The translations under genes were made by a program, and so were the position numbers. 64,000 nucleotides of DNA from Carboxydothermus hydrogenoformans Z-2901 (GTDB lineage Bacteria > Bacillota > Z-2901 > Carboxydothermales > Carboxydothermaceae), in contig NC_007503.1 of NCBI RefSeq assembly GCF_000012865.1, forward strand, positions 1,331,001 through 1,395,000, in the 5' to 3' direction. Under the pieces are notes generated by a model that ran no database searches, was not told the DNA's origin, and saw nothing but the letters and a program-made list of their open reading frames with translations. Position 1 is the first letter of the stretch. Every line of letters starts with the position of its first letter. Shown one piece after another: positions 55,649 to 64,000 of the stretch.

Positions 55649-57022
55649 CTATATAAATACATCTTTTTCGCCCTTTAAAATGTACTCAATAGCCCGCCCT
55701 ATGTTTTCAAAGTTGGGTAAGTCCTTTACCACCTGCAACAAATATCCATTACCTTTTTTATATAGTTCAGGATGCTTGTCTCTTATCTCATAAAGATATT
55801 CCACAAACGAAAAAAGCGCATCGGGAGTACAAAAATCTTTGATCTGCCCCCGGTCAGCCAATCCCATAAATGTTTTTCCTGTTCTTCGTTTGCGATAGCA
55901 GGCTGTACAAAAACTGGGAAGGAACCCTTTATCAATTAAAACCTCGACAATTTCTGCTAAGGAGCGATGATCCGAAAGTAAAAATTGCTGTCTTTCTTCT
56001 TCGCCTTTTTTTCCCCGGTATTCTCCCGGACCGGTTCGGGACGCAGCACTCATTTGGGAAACACCAAGTTCTACTAATTCATCCCGTAAATGCTGCGGTT
56101 CCCGGGTAGATAGAATTATGCCGGTGTAAGGCAGCATTATTCTAAGTAGAGCGACTATCTTTTTAAATTTGTGGTCACTTATCTTATAGTCATTAGAAAA
56201 TACCGAATTCAGTGCAGGCTTTAAACGCGGAACCGAAACTGTATGAGGTCCAATTCCAAATTTTTTCTTTAGATAATCGGCATGAGCAATAACTCCAAGT
56301 AATTCAAAAAGCGGATCTCCAAGCCCAAATAACGCTCCAATTCCTATATCATCAATTCCCGCTTCGATCGCCCGCTCAACAGCGTTAAGCCTCCAGAGAA
56401 AGTTTGTTTTCGGACCATCCAGATGGACTTCGCGGTAAACTTCCGGATTATAGCTTTCCTGAAACAGCTGGTACGTTCCAATTTTTAGTTTTTTTAAGCG
56501 CTCATACCCCTTAAGGGTAAGAGGAGCTATATTTACATTTATTCTCCGAATATCTACCTCGGAATAGATGGCAGGAATTATTTCCTCTAAATAAGATAAG
56601 GTTTTATCTTCCGGTTCCTCTCCCATAACTAACAGGATGCGCGTATGTCCCATCTCCCGGATAGCTTTAGCCTCATCCACAGCCTCTTCCAATGACAGGC
56701 GAACACGAGATAATTCCTTATTTTCCCGACGAAAACTGCAGTAACTGCAGTTATTAATGCAAATATTGCTTAAATAAAGAGGTGCAAATAAAACAATTCT
56801 TTTACCGTAAATCTCTTCTTTTACCTTCCGGGCCTGCCAAAATAAAATTTGATCTAACTCTTCAGTGTCATTGGCAAAAGCTATGCCCGCTTCAATCAGG
56901 CTTAGGCGCTCTCCCTTTTGCAATTTTTGAATTATTTGGGAAATCTCCTCCTTGGGATTCCGGTTAACTTTATTTACAATTTCATAAGTTCTTTGCACTA
57001 ACGTGATAATTTCCTGAGTCAT
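55649..57022 (-). CDS. hydG: [FeFe] hydrogenase H-cluster maturation radical SAM enzyme HydG
   Basis: HydG cleaves tyrosine to give the CO and cyanide ligands of the H-cluster. The 457-residue protein has the radical SAM motif CINNCSYC and a C-terminal CX2CX22C motif starting at CTACYRKRRTG. The second motif separates HydG from the thiamine enzyme ThiH. The ATG at 57022 follows AAAGGGA. It is the first gene of hydG-hydF-activator. No clear promoter lies in the 52 nt upstream, so read-through from the small gene at 57129 is possible. No hydE or hydA gene is in the window. Confidence 0.95.
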   Translation of the reverse strand: MTQEIITLVQRTYEIVNKVNRNPKEEISQIIQKLQKGERLSLIEAGIAFANDTEELDQILFWQARKVKEEIYGKRIVLFAPLYLSNICINNCSYCSFRRENKELSRVRLSLEEAVDEAKAIREMGHTRILLVMGEEPEDKTLSYLEEIIPAIYSEVDIRRINVNIAPLTLKGYERLKKLKIGTYQLFQESYNPEVYREVHLDGPKTNFLWRLNAVERAIEAGIDDIGIGALFGLGDPLFELLGVIAHADYLKKKFGIGPHTVSVPRLKPALNSVFSNDYKISDHKFKKIVALLRIMLPYTGIILSTREPQHLRDELVELGVSQMSAASRTGPGEYRGKKGEEERQQFLLSDHRSLAEIVEVLIDKGFLPSFCTACYRKRRTGKTFMGLADRGQIKDFCTPDALFSFVEYLYEIRDKHPELYKKGNGYLLQVVKDLPNFENIGRAIEYILKGEKDVFI

Positions 57023-57074
57023 CTTTTAATCCCTTCTTTTTTTGATATTTTTTATTAATAATAACTTTTTTTAA

Positions 57075-57107
57075 CACAAAAAAAAAGAGCGCAAATTTGC
57101 GCTCTTT
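57075..57107 (-). terminator. Terminator between the 50-residue gene and hydG
   Basis: A long perfect stem (GAGCGCAAATTTGCGCTC at 57087-57104, extended by AAA/TTT pairs) is followed on the minus strand by about ten Ts. If fully active it would separate hydG from the strong promoter at 57341. Confidence 0.85.
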
Positions 57108-57128
57108 AGTGTTAAATTCCTTTAAAAA

Positions 57129-57281
57129 CTAATTATCTACTGCCGATAGAGTTTTCCTCATTAAAGCCATTTTATTGTGACTTTTGGAACTTTTGAGAGC
57201 AAAATATAACCCTCCAATTCCGATAATTCCGTTTATAGCCACAAGACAAAGCATTAGAAATACAATTATATATACAACCAT
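57129..57281 (-). CDS. Small (50-residue) single-span membrane protein
   Basis: I do not recognise this protein. It starts with MVVYIIVFLMLCLVAINGII and continues with a glycine-rich GIGGLYFALK and a basic tail rich in serine and lysine. This predicts one N-terminal membrane helix with a cytoplasmic tail. AGGTGG lies 7 nt before the ATG, a consensus-like sigma-A promoter lies about 60 nt upstream and a terminator 22 nt downstream, so it looks like a complete single-gene transcript. Its place immediately before hydG may or may not be meaningful. Confidence 0.68.
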   Translation of the reverse strand: MVVYIIVFLMLCLVAINGIIGIGGLYFALKSSKSHNKMALMRKTLSAVDN

Positions 57282-57340
57282 CGTTATGCCACCTGCCTTT
57301 TAGTTAAATAGTATTTTTTCCAAAACTTTCTTTTAATCAT

Positions 57341-57369
57341 ATTGTAAACGATGTTTGTTATTGTGTCAA
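57341..57369 (-). promoter_or_regulatory. Strong sigma-A promoter for the 50-residue gene
   Basis: On the minus strand a perfect TTGACA (57369-57364) and TACAAT (57346-57341) are separated by 17 nt. It is the best-matching sigma-A promoter seen in the window and could also supply read-through to hydG. Confidence 0.78.
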
Positions 57370-57413
57370 CTTTCACTTAATATTTTTTTATTTTATAAAT
57401 TTTCTGTCACCAC

Positions 57414-57439
57414 TTAAAAAAACAGGGCAAACTGCCCTG
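57414..57439 (-). terminator. Terminator of the nucleoside-salvage operon, after deoC
   Basis: On the minus strand CAGGGCA (57439-57433), a 3-nt loop and TGCCCTG (57429-57423) are followed by seven or more Ts. It begins 8 nt after the deoC stop. Confidence 0.9.
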
Positions 57440-57446
57440 CTTTGTG

Positions 57447-58133
57447 TCAATAATCTTCGCCGCTAACCAACCCCTGCATTATTGATACACCGGAACTGGT
57501 CCCCAGTCTCGTTGCCCCGGCTTCGATCATTTTAATGGCATCAGCAAAGGACCGTATTCCCCCGGAAGCCTTAACTTCTGCTTTTTCGCCGACAGTCCGT
57601 TTCATTAAACGAACATCTTCAACGGTTGCCCCTCCGGTTCCAAACCCCGTTGAAGTCTTTACAAAATCTGCTCCCGCTTCAACAGCCAATTCACAAGCTT
57701 TAATTTTTTCTTCATCGGTTAGGTAACAGGTTTCGATAATGACCTTAACCACAACGGTGGGATTTTTTCCCTTTGCCGCACTTACTACCTCTTTTATGTC
57801 CTCTAAAACTTCTTCGTACCTTCCCGCTTTTAAGGCACCAATATTAATTACCATATCAACTTCCAATGCTCCATTTTCAACGGCCCAGGAAGCTTCATAG
57901 GCCTTTACCGCCGTGCTGGTTGCCCCCAGCGGAAAGCCAATTACAGTACAAACTTTAATTTCAGAGTCTTTTAATAATTGGGATGCAAACGGTACAAAAG
58001 CAGGATTAACGCAGACACTCTTAAAATTAAACTCTTTAGCTTCTTGACATAATTTTTCAATATCGGCATAAGTTGCCGTTGCTTTTAATAGGGTATGGTC
58101 AATCATTTGCGCAATTTTAGTAGAACTTACCAT
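57447..58133 (-). CDS. deoC: Deoxyribose-phosphate aldolase
   Basis: DeoC splits 2-deoxyribose 5-phosphate into glyceraldehyde 3-phosphate and acetaldehyde. The 228-residue protein has the Schiff-base lysine in [27 protein letters not shown], and [13 protein letters not shown]. It overlaps cdd by one base (TAATG) and is the last gene of the salvage operon. The usual partner phosphopentomutase (deoB) is not present in the window. Confidence 0.95.
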   Translation of the reverse strand: MVSSTKIAQMIDHTLLKATATYADIEKLCQEAKEFNFKSVCVNPAFVPFASQLLKDSEIKVCTVIGFPLGATSTAVKAYEASWAVENGALEVDMVINIGALKAGRYEEVLEDIKEVVSAAKGKNPTVVVKVIIETCYLTDEEKIKACELAVEAGADFVKTSTGFGTGGATVEDVRLMKRTVGEKAEVKASGGIRSFADAIKMIEAGATRLGTSSGVSIMQGLVSGEDY

Positions 58134-58531
58134 TAATTTTCCTCCTTCTCTAAGGTAAAGTAATAAGGTAAAATTTGCTCTAAAGTAAATTCTTTTATGT
58201 CCCCCGCCAGATTAGCTAAGTAAATTGTTTCAATCTTAAATTCGGCCATGAATTGACGGCAAGCACCGCAGGGCGAGATAGGTCCTGGTGTGTCCCCTAC
58301 TACCAGAATGGCTTTTAACTTTTTCTCACCTTCACTTATTGCTTTTGTTATAGCTACCCTTTCGGCACATATAGTTAGCCCGTAAGAAGCATTTTCTATA
58401 TTAGCCCCTTGATAAATTTTTCCCGACTCTCCTAATACTGCAGCACCAACTTTAAACCCCGAATAAGGAACATAAGCGTTTTCTCTGGCTTCTTTGGCTT
58501 TTTCATACAATAGGTTTTTTAAATCAGACAT
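58133..58531 (-). CDS. cdd: Cytidine deaminase
   Basis: Cdd converts cytidine and deoxycytidine to uridine and deoxyuridine, which the neighbouring phosphorylase can use. The 132-residue protein has the zinc site with the catalytic glutamate in TICAERVAI and the cysteine pair in [12 protein letters not shown]. It overlaps pdp by 8 nt. Confidence 0.95.
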   Translation of the reverse strand: MSDLKNLLYEKAKEARENAYVPYSGFKVGAAVLGESGKIYQGANIENASYGLTICAERVAITKAISEGEKKLKAILVVGDTPGPISPCGACRQFMAEFKIETIYLANLAGDIKEFTLEQILPYYFTLEKEEN

Positions 58532-59852
58532 ATTTCTCTACTCCCTTAGACGTCACCACAGCTTTAATAAATGGAGCCTTTTGAGGGGGCCTACTATCAA
58601 TTTTAAAAGCTGCAAATACAATTTTTTGCGCATCTTCCAATTTCTTTTCATCATTATAGTGAAGTTCGGCTAAGACATCTCCTCTTAGCACTTTATCTCC
58701 AACTTTTTTCCTTAAAACAATCCCAACACTGTGGTCAATTTTGTCTTCTTTCTTTGCCCTGCCAGCTCCTAAGTACATGGCACCTAAACCAACCTTTAAC
58801 GCATCAACCTCAATGACAAAGCCTTCTTTTTCCGCTTTAATTTGGGATATCGCTTGTGCTTTTGGTAAAAGCGCAGGGTCGTCAATTTGGTGCACATTAC
58901 CTCCCTGGCTTTTGACAAACTCTTTTAACTTGGCAAAAGCCTTACCCGATTGCAAAGCTTCTTTTAACATTTCCTTACCGGTTTCAAAAGTATCGGCCTT
59001 CCGGGCGAGAAAAACCATATATCCGCCTAAGGTAAGACAAAGTTCTGTTAAATCCTCCGGCCCTTCACCCTTTAAGGTCGCTATTGCCTCTTTCACTTCC
59101 AGGCTATTACCCACGGCAAACCCCAGAGGTTCACCCATTTCTGATATAACAGCGATCGTTTCTCTCCCAACCCTCTCGCCGATCTTTACCATGGCTTGTG
59201 CCAACTGAATGCTTCCTTCTAAATCCTTCATAAAAGCTCCGCTACCGGTTTTAACATCTAAGACTATGGCATCGGCGCCACCAGCAATTTTCTTGGACAT
59301 GATGCTGGAAGCAATCAGCGGGAGACTATCTACCGTAGCTGTTACATCTCTTAAAGCGTACATTTTGCCATCAGCTGGAGCAAGTTTTGCCGTCTGCCCT
59401 ATAACCGCTATACCTATATCATTAACCTGCTTTATAAACTCTTCCGGGGATAAAGCTACATTAAAACCGGCAATGGATTCTAACTTATCTAAAGTTCCAC
59501 CGGTGTGTCCCAAGCCGCGTCCGGACATTTTGGCAACTGGAACCCCCACCGCAGCCACAAGCGGTGCTAAAACTAAAGTCGTTTTATCACCTACACCCCC
59601 GGTACTATGCTTGTCAACCTTTATCCCGGAAATTGCTGAAAGATCTACTTTATCCCCGGACTCCACCATTGCCATGGTCAAATCGGCAACTTCTTCATCA
59701 TCCATTCCTTGAAAATAAACTGCCATTAGGAAGGCTGCCATTTGGTAGTCAGGAATCTCACCACGGGTAAAACCATGGACAAAAAAGTAAATTTCCTCTT
59801 TAGAAAGTTTTTCTCCGTTCCGTTTTTTCAAGATAATGTCGTACGCTCTCAT
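58524..59852 (-). CDS. pdp: Pyrimidine-nucleoside phosphorylase
   Basis: This enzyme splits uridine, thymidine and deoxyuridine with phosphate, giving the base and (deoxy)ribose 1-phosphate. The 442-residue protein has the thymidine-phosphorylase-family signature [18 protein letters not shown] and the phosphate-binding [18 protein letters not shown]. It is of the broad-specificity Gram-positive Pdp type by length and context; deoA is the alternative name. It sits between the class II aldolase and cdd. Confidence 0.93.
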   Translation of the reverse strand: MRAYDIILKKRNGEKLSKEEIYFFVHGFTRGEIPDYQMAAFLMAVYFQGMDDEEVADLTMAMVESGDKVDLSAISGIKVDKHSTGGVGDKTTLVLAPLVAAVGVPVAKMSGRGLGHTGGTLDKLESIAGFNVALSPEEFIKQVNDIGIAVIGQTAKLAPADGKMYALRDVTATVDSLPLIASSIMSKKIAGGADAIVLDVKTGSGAFMKDLEGSIQLAQAMVKIGERVGRETIAVISEMGEPLGFAVGNSLEVKEAIATLKGEGPEDLTELCLTLGGYMVFLARKADTFETGKEMLKEALQSGKAFAKLKEFVKSQGGNVHQIDDPALLPKAQAISQIKAEKEGFVIEVDALKVGLGAMYLGAGRAKKEDKIDHSVGIVLRKKVGDKVLRGDVLAELHYNDEKKLEDAQKIVFAAFKIDSRPPQKAPFIKAVVTSKGVEKYV

Positions 59853-59861
59853 TTTTTATCC

Positions 59862-60494
59862 CTACCTTTGCCCGTATTTATTTAAATAAAAATCATGCAT
59901 TACCTGAATTTCTTCCGGTTCCAATAATACCGGACCACCAATAATTGTCGAAAGAAGAAAAACTTTTGCTCCTTTTTCCACTACCCGTACAACTCGCAAA
60001 GCTTCTTCCATGTTCCTTCCTACCCCAACTACGCCATGATTGGCTAAAAGAACTGCAAATTTGTTTCCCAAAGCTAATACCGCGTTTCGAGCCAGCACTC
60101 CCGTACCCGGTAGAGCATATTTAGCAACTTCTACATCTCCACCAACAATCTGGGCTAAATCTTCAATCACCGCCGGCAACCGTTTGCGGGCTACAGCAAA
60201 AGCCGAAGCATACGGACTGTGGGTATGAACAATCGCCCGAATATCCCTCCTGGCTTTGTAAATTTCCAAGTGCAGCTGGTACTCCGATGAAGGCTTTAGC
60301 TTTCCCTGTTTGATATTCCCATCCAAGCCGATCTCAACTAAGTCCTCCGAATCCATAGTTTTATAATCCACACCGCTTGGGGTAATAAGAAAAGAATCAT
60401 CGCTAATTCTTAGGCTTAAATTTCCCCAAGGAGATACCACCAGGCCTTCCAAAACAACCTCTCGGGCTGCGGCTAATAACTCTTCCCTGCTCAC
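59862..60494 (-). CDS. Class II aldolase (fuculose-1-phosphate aldolase-like)
   Basis: The 210-residue protein starts at a GTG at 60494, 8 nt after GGAGG, one base after mtnA. It has the zinc histidines and acid of the class II aldolase/adducin family: SSEYQLHLEIY, VHTHSPYASAFAVA and LLANHGVVGVG. Relatives cleave ketose 1-phosphates to dihydroxyacetone phosphate and an aldehyde. Pairing with mtnA matches the DHAP-shunt aldolase (Ald2) described in other bacteria. Substrates could be 5-deoxyribulose, methylthioribulose or ribulose 1-phosphate. MtnB, the dehydratase of the same fold, is an alternative but is less likely given the operon. Confidence 0.85.
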   Translation of the reverse strand: MSREELLAAAREVVLEGLVVSPWGNLSLRISDDSFLITPSGVDYKTMDSEDLVEIGLDGNIKQGKLKPSSEYQLHLEIYKARRDIRAIVHTHSPYASAFAVARKRLPAVIEDLAQIVGGDVEVAKYALPGTGVLARNAVLALGNKFAVLLANHGVVGVGRNMEEALRVVRVVEKGAKVFLLSTIIGGPVLLEPEEIQVMHDFYLNKYGQR

Positions 60495-60495
60495 C

Positions 60496-61527
60496 TTATT
60501 TACCTCCAAAGAGTTTTTTAATATTTTCTTTATAGGGAGGACGAACAATTCCTCTATCGGTTATTATCCCGGTAATATATTTTGCCGGAGTTACATCAAA
60601 AGCAGGGTTAAAAACTTTAACCTGGGGCGGGGCTATTAACCGGTCGCCAATTTTTCGAACTTCATCAGGATTTCTTTCTTCAATGGGGATATCCTGTCCT
60701 GAAGTTAAATTCAAATCAATAGTAGAATAAGGAGCAGCAACATAAAAAGGTATCCCATGTTCTTTTGCTAAAATCGCTAAAGAATATGTACCAATTTTAT
60801 TGGCTACATCACCGTTTGCGGTAACCCGGTCTGCCCCAACAACAACTAAATCAACCAGCCCAAGGCTCATCACATAACCGGCCATGTTATCGCATATTAA
60901 AGTAACATCAATTCCATCTTCTAATAGTTCAAAAGCAGTTAAGCGCGCACCCTGCAGTAAAGGACGGGTTTCATCGGCAAAAACCTTCCTTAATTTTCCC
61001 GCCTCAAAAGCGGCCCTGACAACACCTAAAGCAGTCCCATAGCCGGCAGTTGCCAAGGCACCGGCATTACAGTGGGTTAAAATTGAGGCATTTTCAGGAA
61101 CAACTTCTAAGCCATAAGCCCCAATTTTTTTATTCAGTTCAATATCTTCATAAAATATGCTGTTGGCTTCATTTAAAAGGGCATTAGCTATTTCTTCGAA
61201 GGTTTGATTTTTTACTTCAAGATATTTTTTCCACATCCGGTCTAAAGCCCAAAATAAATTAACGGCGGTTGGCCGGGTATTTTTAAGCGTTTCATAAACA
61301 TTTTTAAGATAAACCTCTAAATTCTGATCATTTCTATACCCCATAACCCCGAGAACCATTCCGTAAGCTGCCGCAGCCCCAATGGCCGGTGCCCCGCGGA
61401 CCTTCATTGAGACAATAGCTTCTGCCACCTCTTCATATGTTTTAAGTTTAACGTATTTAACTTCGATAGGTAATTTCGTTTGATCTAATAAAAATAAGGT
61501 ATTATCTTTCCAGTACATTGTATCCAT
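60496..61527 (-). CDS. mtnA: Methylthioribose-1-phosphate isomerase (MtnA/eIF2B-like)
   Basis: MtnA converts an aldose 1-phosphate (methylthioribose 1-phosphate in methionine salvage) to the ketose 1-phosphate. The 343-residue protein starts at MDTMYWKDNTLFLLDQ (ATG at 61527); codons a little further up or down are possible. It has VRGAPAIGAAAAYGM, the catalytic cysteine region THCNAGALATAGYGTALG, the DETRPLLQGARLTAFELL motif and the aspartate in LICDNMAGYVM. It is the first gene of an operon with an aldolase and nucleoside-degrading enzymes rather than other mtn genes. Confidence 0.92.
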   Translation of the reverse strand: MDTMYWKDNTLFLLDQTKLPIEVKYVKLKTYEEVAEAIVSMKVRGAPAIGAAAAYGMVLGVMGYRNDQNLEVYLKNVYETLKNTRPTAVNLFWALDRMWKKYLEVKNQTFEEIANALLNEANSIFYEDIELNKKIGAYGLEVVPENASILTHCNAGALATAGYGTALGVVRAAFEAGKLRKVFADETRPLLQGARLTAFELLEDGIDVTLICDNMAGYVMSLGLVDLVVVGADRVTANGDVANKIGTYSLAILAKEHGIPFYVAAPYSTIDLNLTSGQDIPIEERNPDEVRKIGDRLIAPPQVKVFNPAFDVTPAKYITGIITDRGIVRPPYKENIKKLFGGK

Positions 61528-61552
61528 TATATTCTCGCCCCTTCCCACTGTT

Positions 61553-61561
61553 ATTATAACA
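61553..61561 (-). promoter_or_regulatory. Candidate extended -10 promoter for the mtnA operon
   Basis: On the minus strand TGTTATAAT (61561-61553) is an extended -10 element with a perfect TATAAT. No good -35 box is present; the best is TTGGTA at 15-nt spacing. It lies about 26 nt before the mtnA start. Confidence 0.5.
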
Positions 61562-61630
61562 CTTTTCCAACACTACCAAACACTAATTTTAGGGACGGTT
61601 CTGATAACCACCATTTTCATGAGGAATAAA

Positions 61631-61665
61631 AGTAAAAAGGGATAGGCAGATTGCCTATCCCTTTT
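61631..61665 (-). terminator. rRNA operon terminator, after 5S
   Basis: A 14-bp stem (arms at 61652-61665 and 61635-61648) with a 3-nt loop is followed on the minus strand by a T-rich tail. It lies about 10 nt beyond the 3' end of the 5S gene. Confidence 0.9.
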
Positions 61666-61674
61666 AGAGTTTTT

Positions 61675-61789
61675 TCCGGCAGCGACCTACTCTCCCGGGA
61701 CCTATCGTCCCAGTACCATTGGCGCTGGAGGGCTTAACTGCCGTGTTCGGAATGGGAACGGGTGTTTCCCCTCCGCTATGGCCACCGGA
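61675..61789 (-). rRNA. rrf: 5S ribosomal RNA
   Basis: About 115 nt on the minus strand read as a complete 5S gene. The ends TCCGGTGGCC and GGTCGCTGCCGGA pair, and the internal CCCATTCCGAACACGG and AGTTAAGCCC blocks are conserved. The exact ends are accurate to a few bases. Confidence 0.93.
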
Positions 61790-61965
61790 AACTTATTCTG
61801 GAAGTTGGATGTTGGAGATTGGAGGTTGGATTTTATAATTAAACCTCTTCTCCTCACCTATTCCTTGAAAACTGCACAGAGGCTTATTTTGGAATTTATG
61901 GTTTTAGGTCTTCGGTTTTCGGTTTTTCCAACCTCAAACCTCCAACCTCTAACCTCTAGTTTGAA
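61790..61965 (-). repeat. 23S-5S spacer with a large imperfect inverted repeat
   Basis: The spacer contains GTTGGA/GGTTGGA-type tandem units at about 61800-61830 and their complement at about 61927-61958. The best 21-bp stretch pairs at 18 positions. The spacer RNA could fold into a long stem with a roughly 100-nt loop containing a conserved GCAGTTTTCAAGGA-type segment. No tRNA gene is present. Confidence 0.65.

Positions 61966-64000
<2,035 letters not shown>

Overview
The window reads as chromosome from an anaerobic, probably thermophilic, endospore-lineage Firmicute. The gene set resembles Carboxydothermus or a close relative; this is inferred from gene content and order, not from a database match. 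Supporting signs are purine-rich ribosome binding sites, frequent GTG and TTG starts, spoIID and sigI/rsgI, a PyrR-type pyr operon, the one-step LL-diaminopimelate aminotransferase, QueH-type queuosine synthesis, and both [NiFe]- and [FeFe]-hydrogenase maturation genes. Almost everything lies on the minus strand. Only rqcH, a DUF151 gene and one 80-residue orphan are on the plus strand. No insertion sequence, prophage, CRISPR array or tRNA gene was seen.

Layout in plus coordinates: 1-3067 amino-acid metabolism (a partial class I aminotransferase, dapL, dapF). 3204-4955 rqcH. 4886-15110 the complete UMP pathway (pyrR-pyrB-pyrC-carA-carB-pyrK-pyrD-pyrF-pyrE), with PyrR-type attenuators before pyrR and before pyrB. 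15203-19665 housekeeping genes (DUF151, rluD, lspA, a DksA-like protein, DUF5665, PFL/UPF0210, an ACT protein). 19750-31559 the secDF-yajC-tgt-queA-spoIID-rsgI-sigI-queH-ruvBAC-yebC block. 31583-37703 nadE, a LysR regulator, a FakA/DegV pair, the 80-residue orphan, an RsuA-type pseudouridine synthase and a lytic transglycosylase. 37776-42680 a BMP-type nucleoside ABC importer.

42739-57281 is the hydrogenase island. In transcription order it holds a 50-residue membrane protein with a consensus-like promoter, then hydG and hydF, then a sigma-54 activator whose sensor half is an [FeFe]-hydrogenase-like domain. A 304-bp control region follows, and after it hyaA-hyaB-cytochrome b-protease and hypA-B-F-C-D-E. 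The control region carries three copies of the 17-bp dyad TGTCTAAAAAATAGACA, the activator's terminator, and a GG-N10-GC sigma-54 promoter in front of hyaA. The simplest reading is a hydrogen- or redox-sensing circuit. HydG and HydF would mature an H-cluster in the activator, which then switches on a [NiFe] uptake hydrogenase together with its own maturation genes. This is the most interesting system in the window.

57447-61527 is a nucleoside-salvage operon (mtnA, class II aldolase, pdp, cdd, deoC). It looks suited to carrying ribose-1-phosphate, methylthioribose-1-phosphate or deoxyribose phosphates into triose phosphates. The window ends in an rRNA operon on the minus strand, with 5S and the 3' two thirds of 23S.
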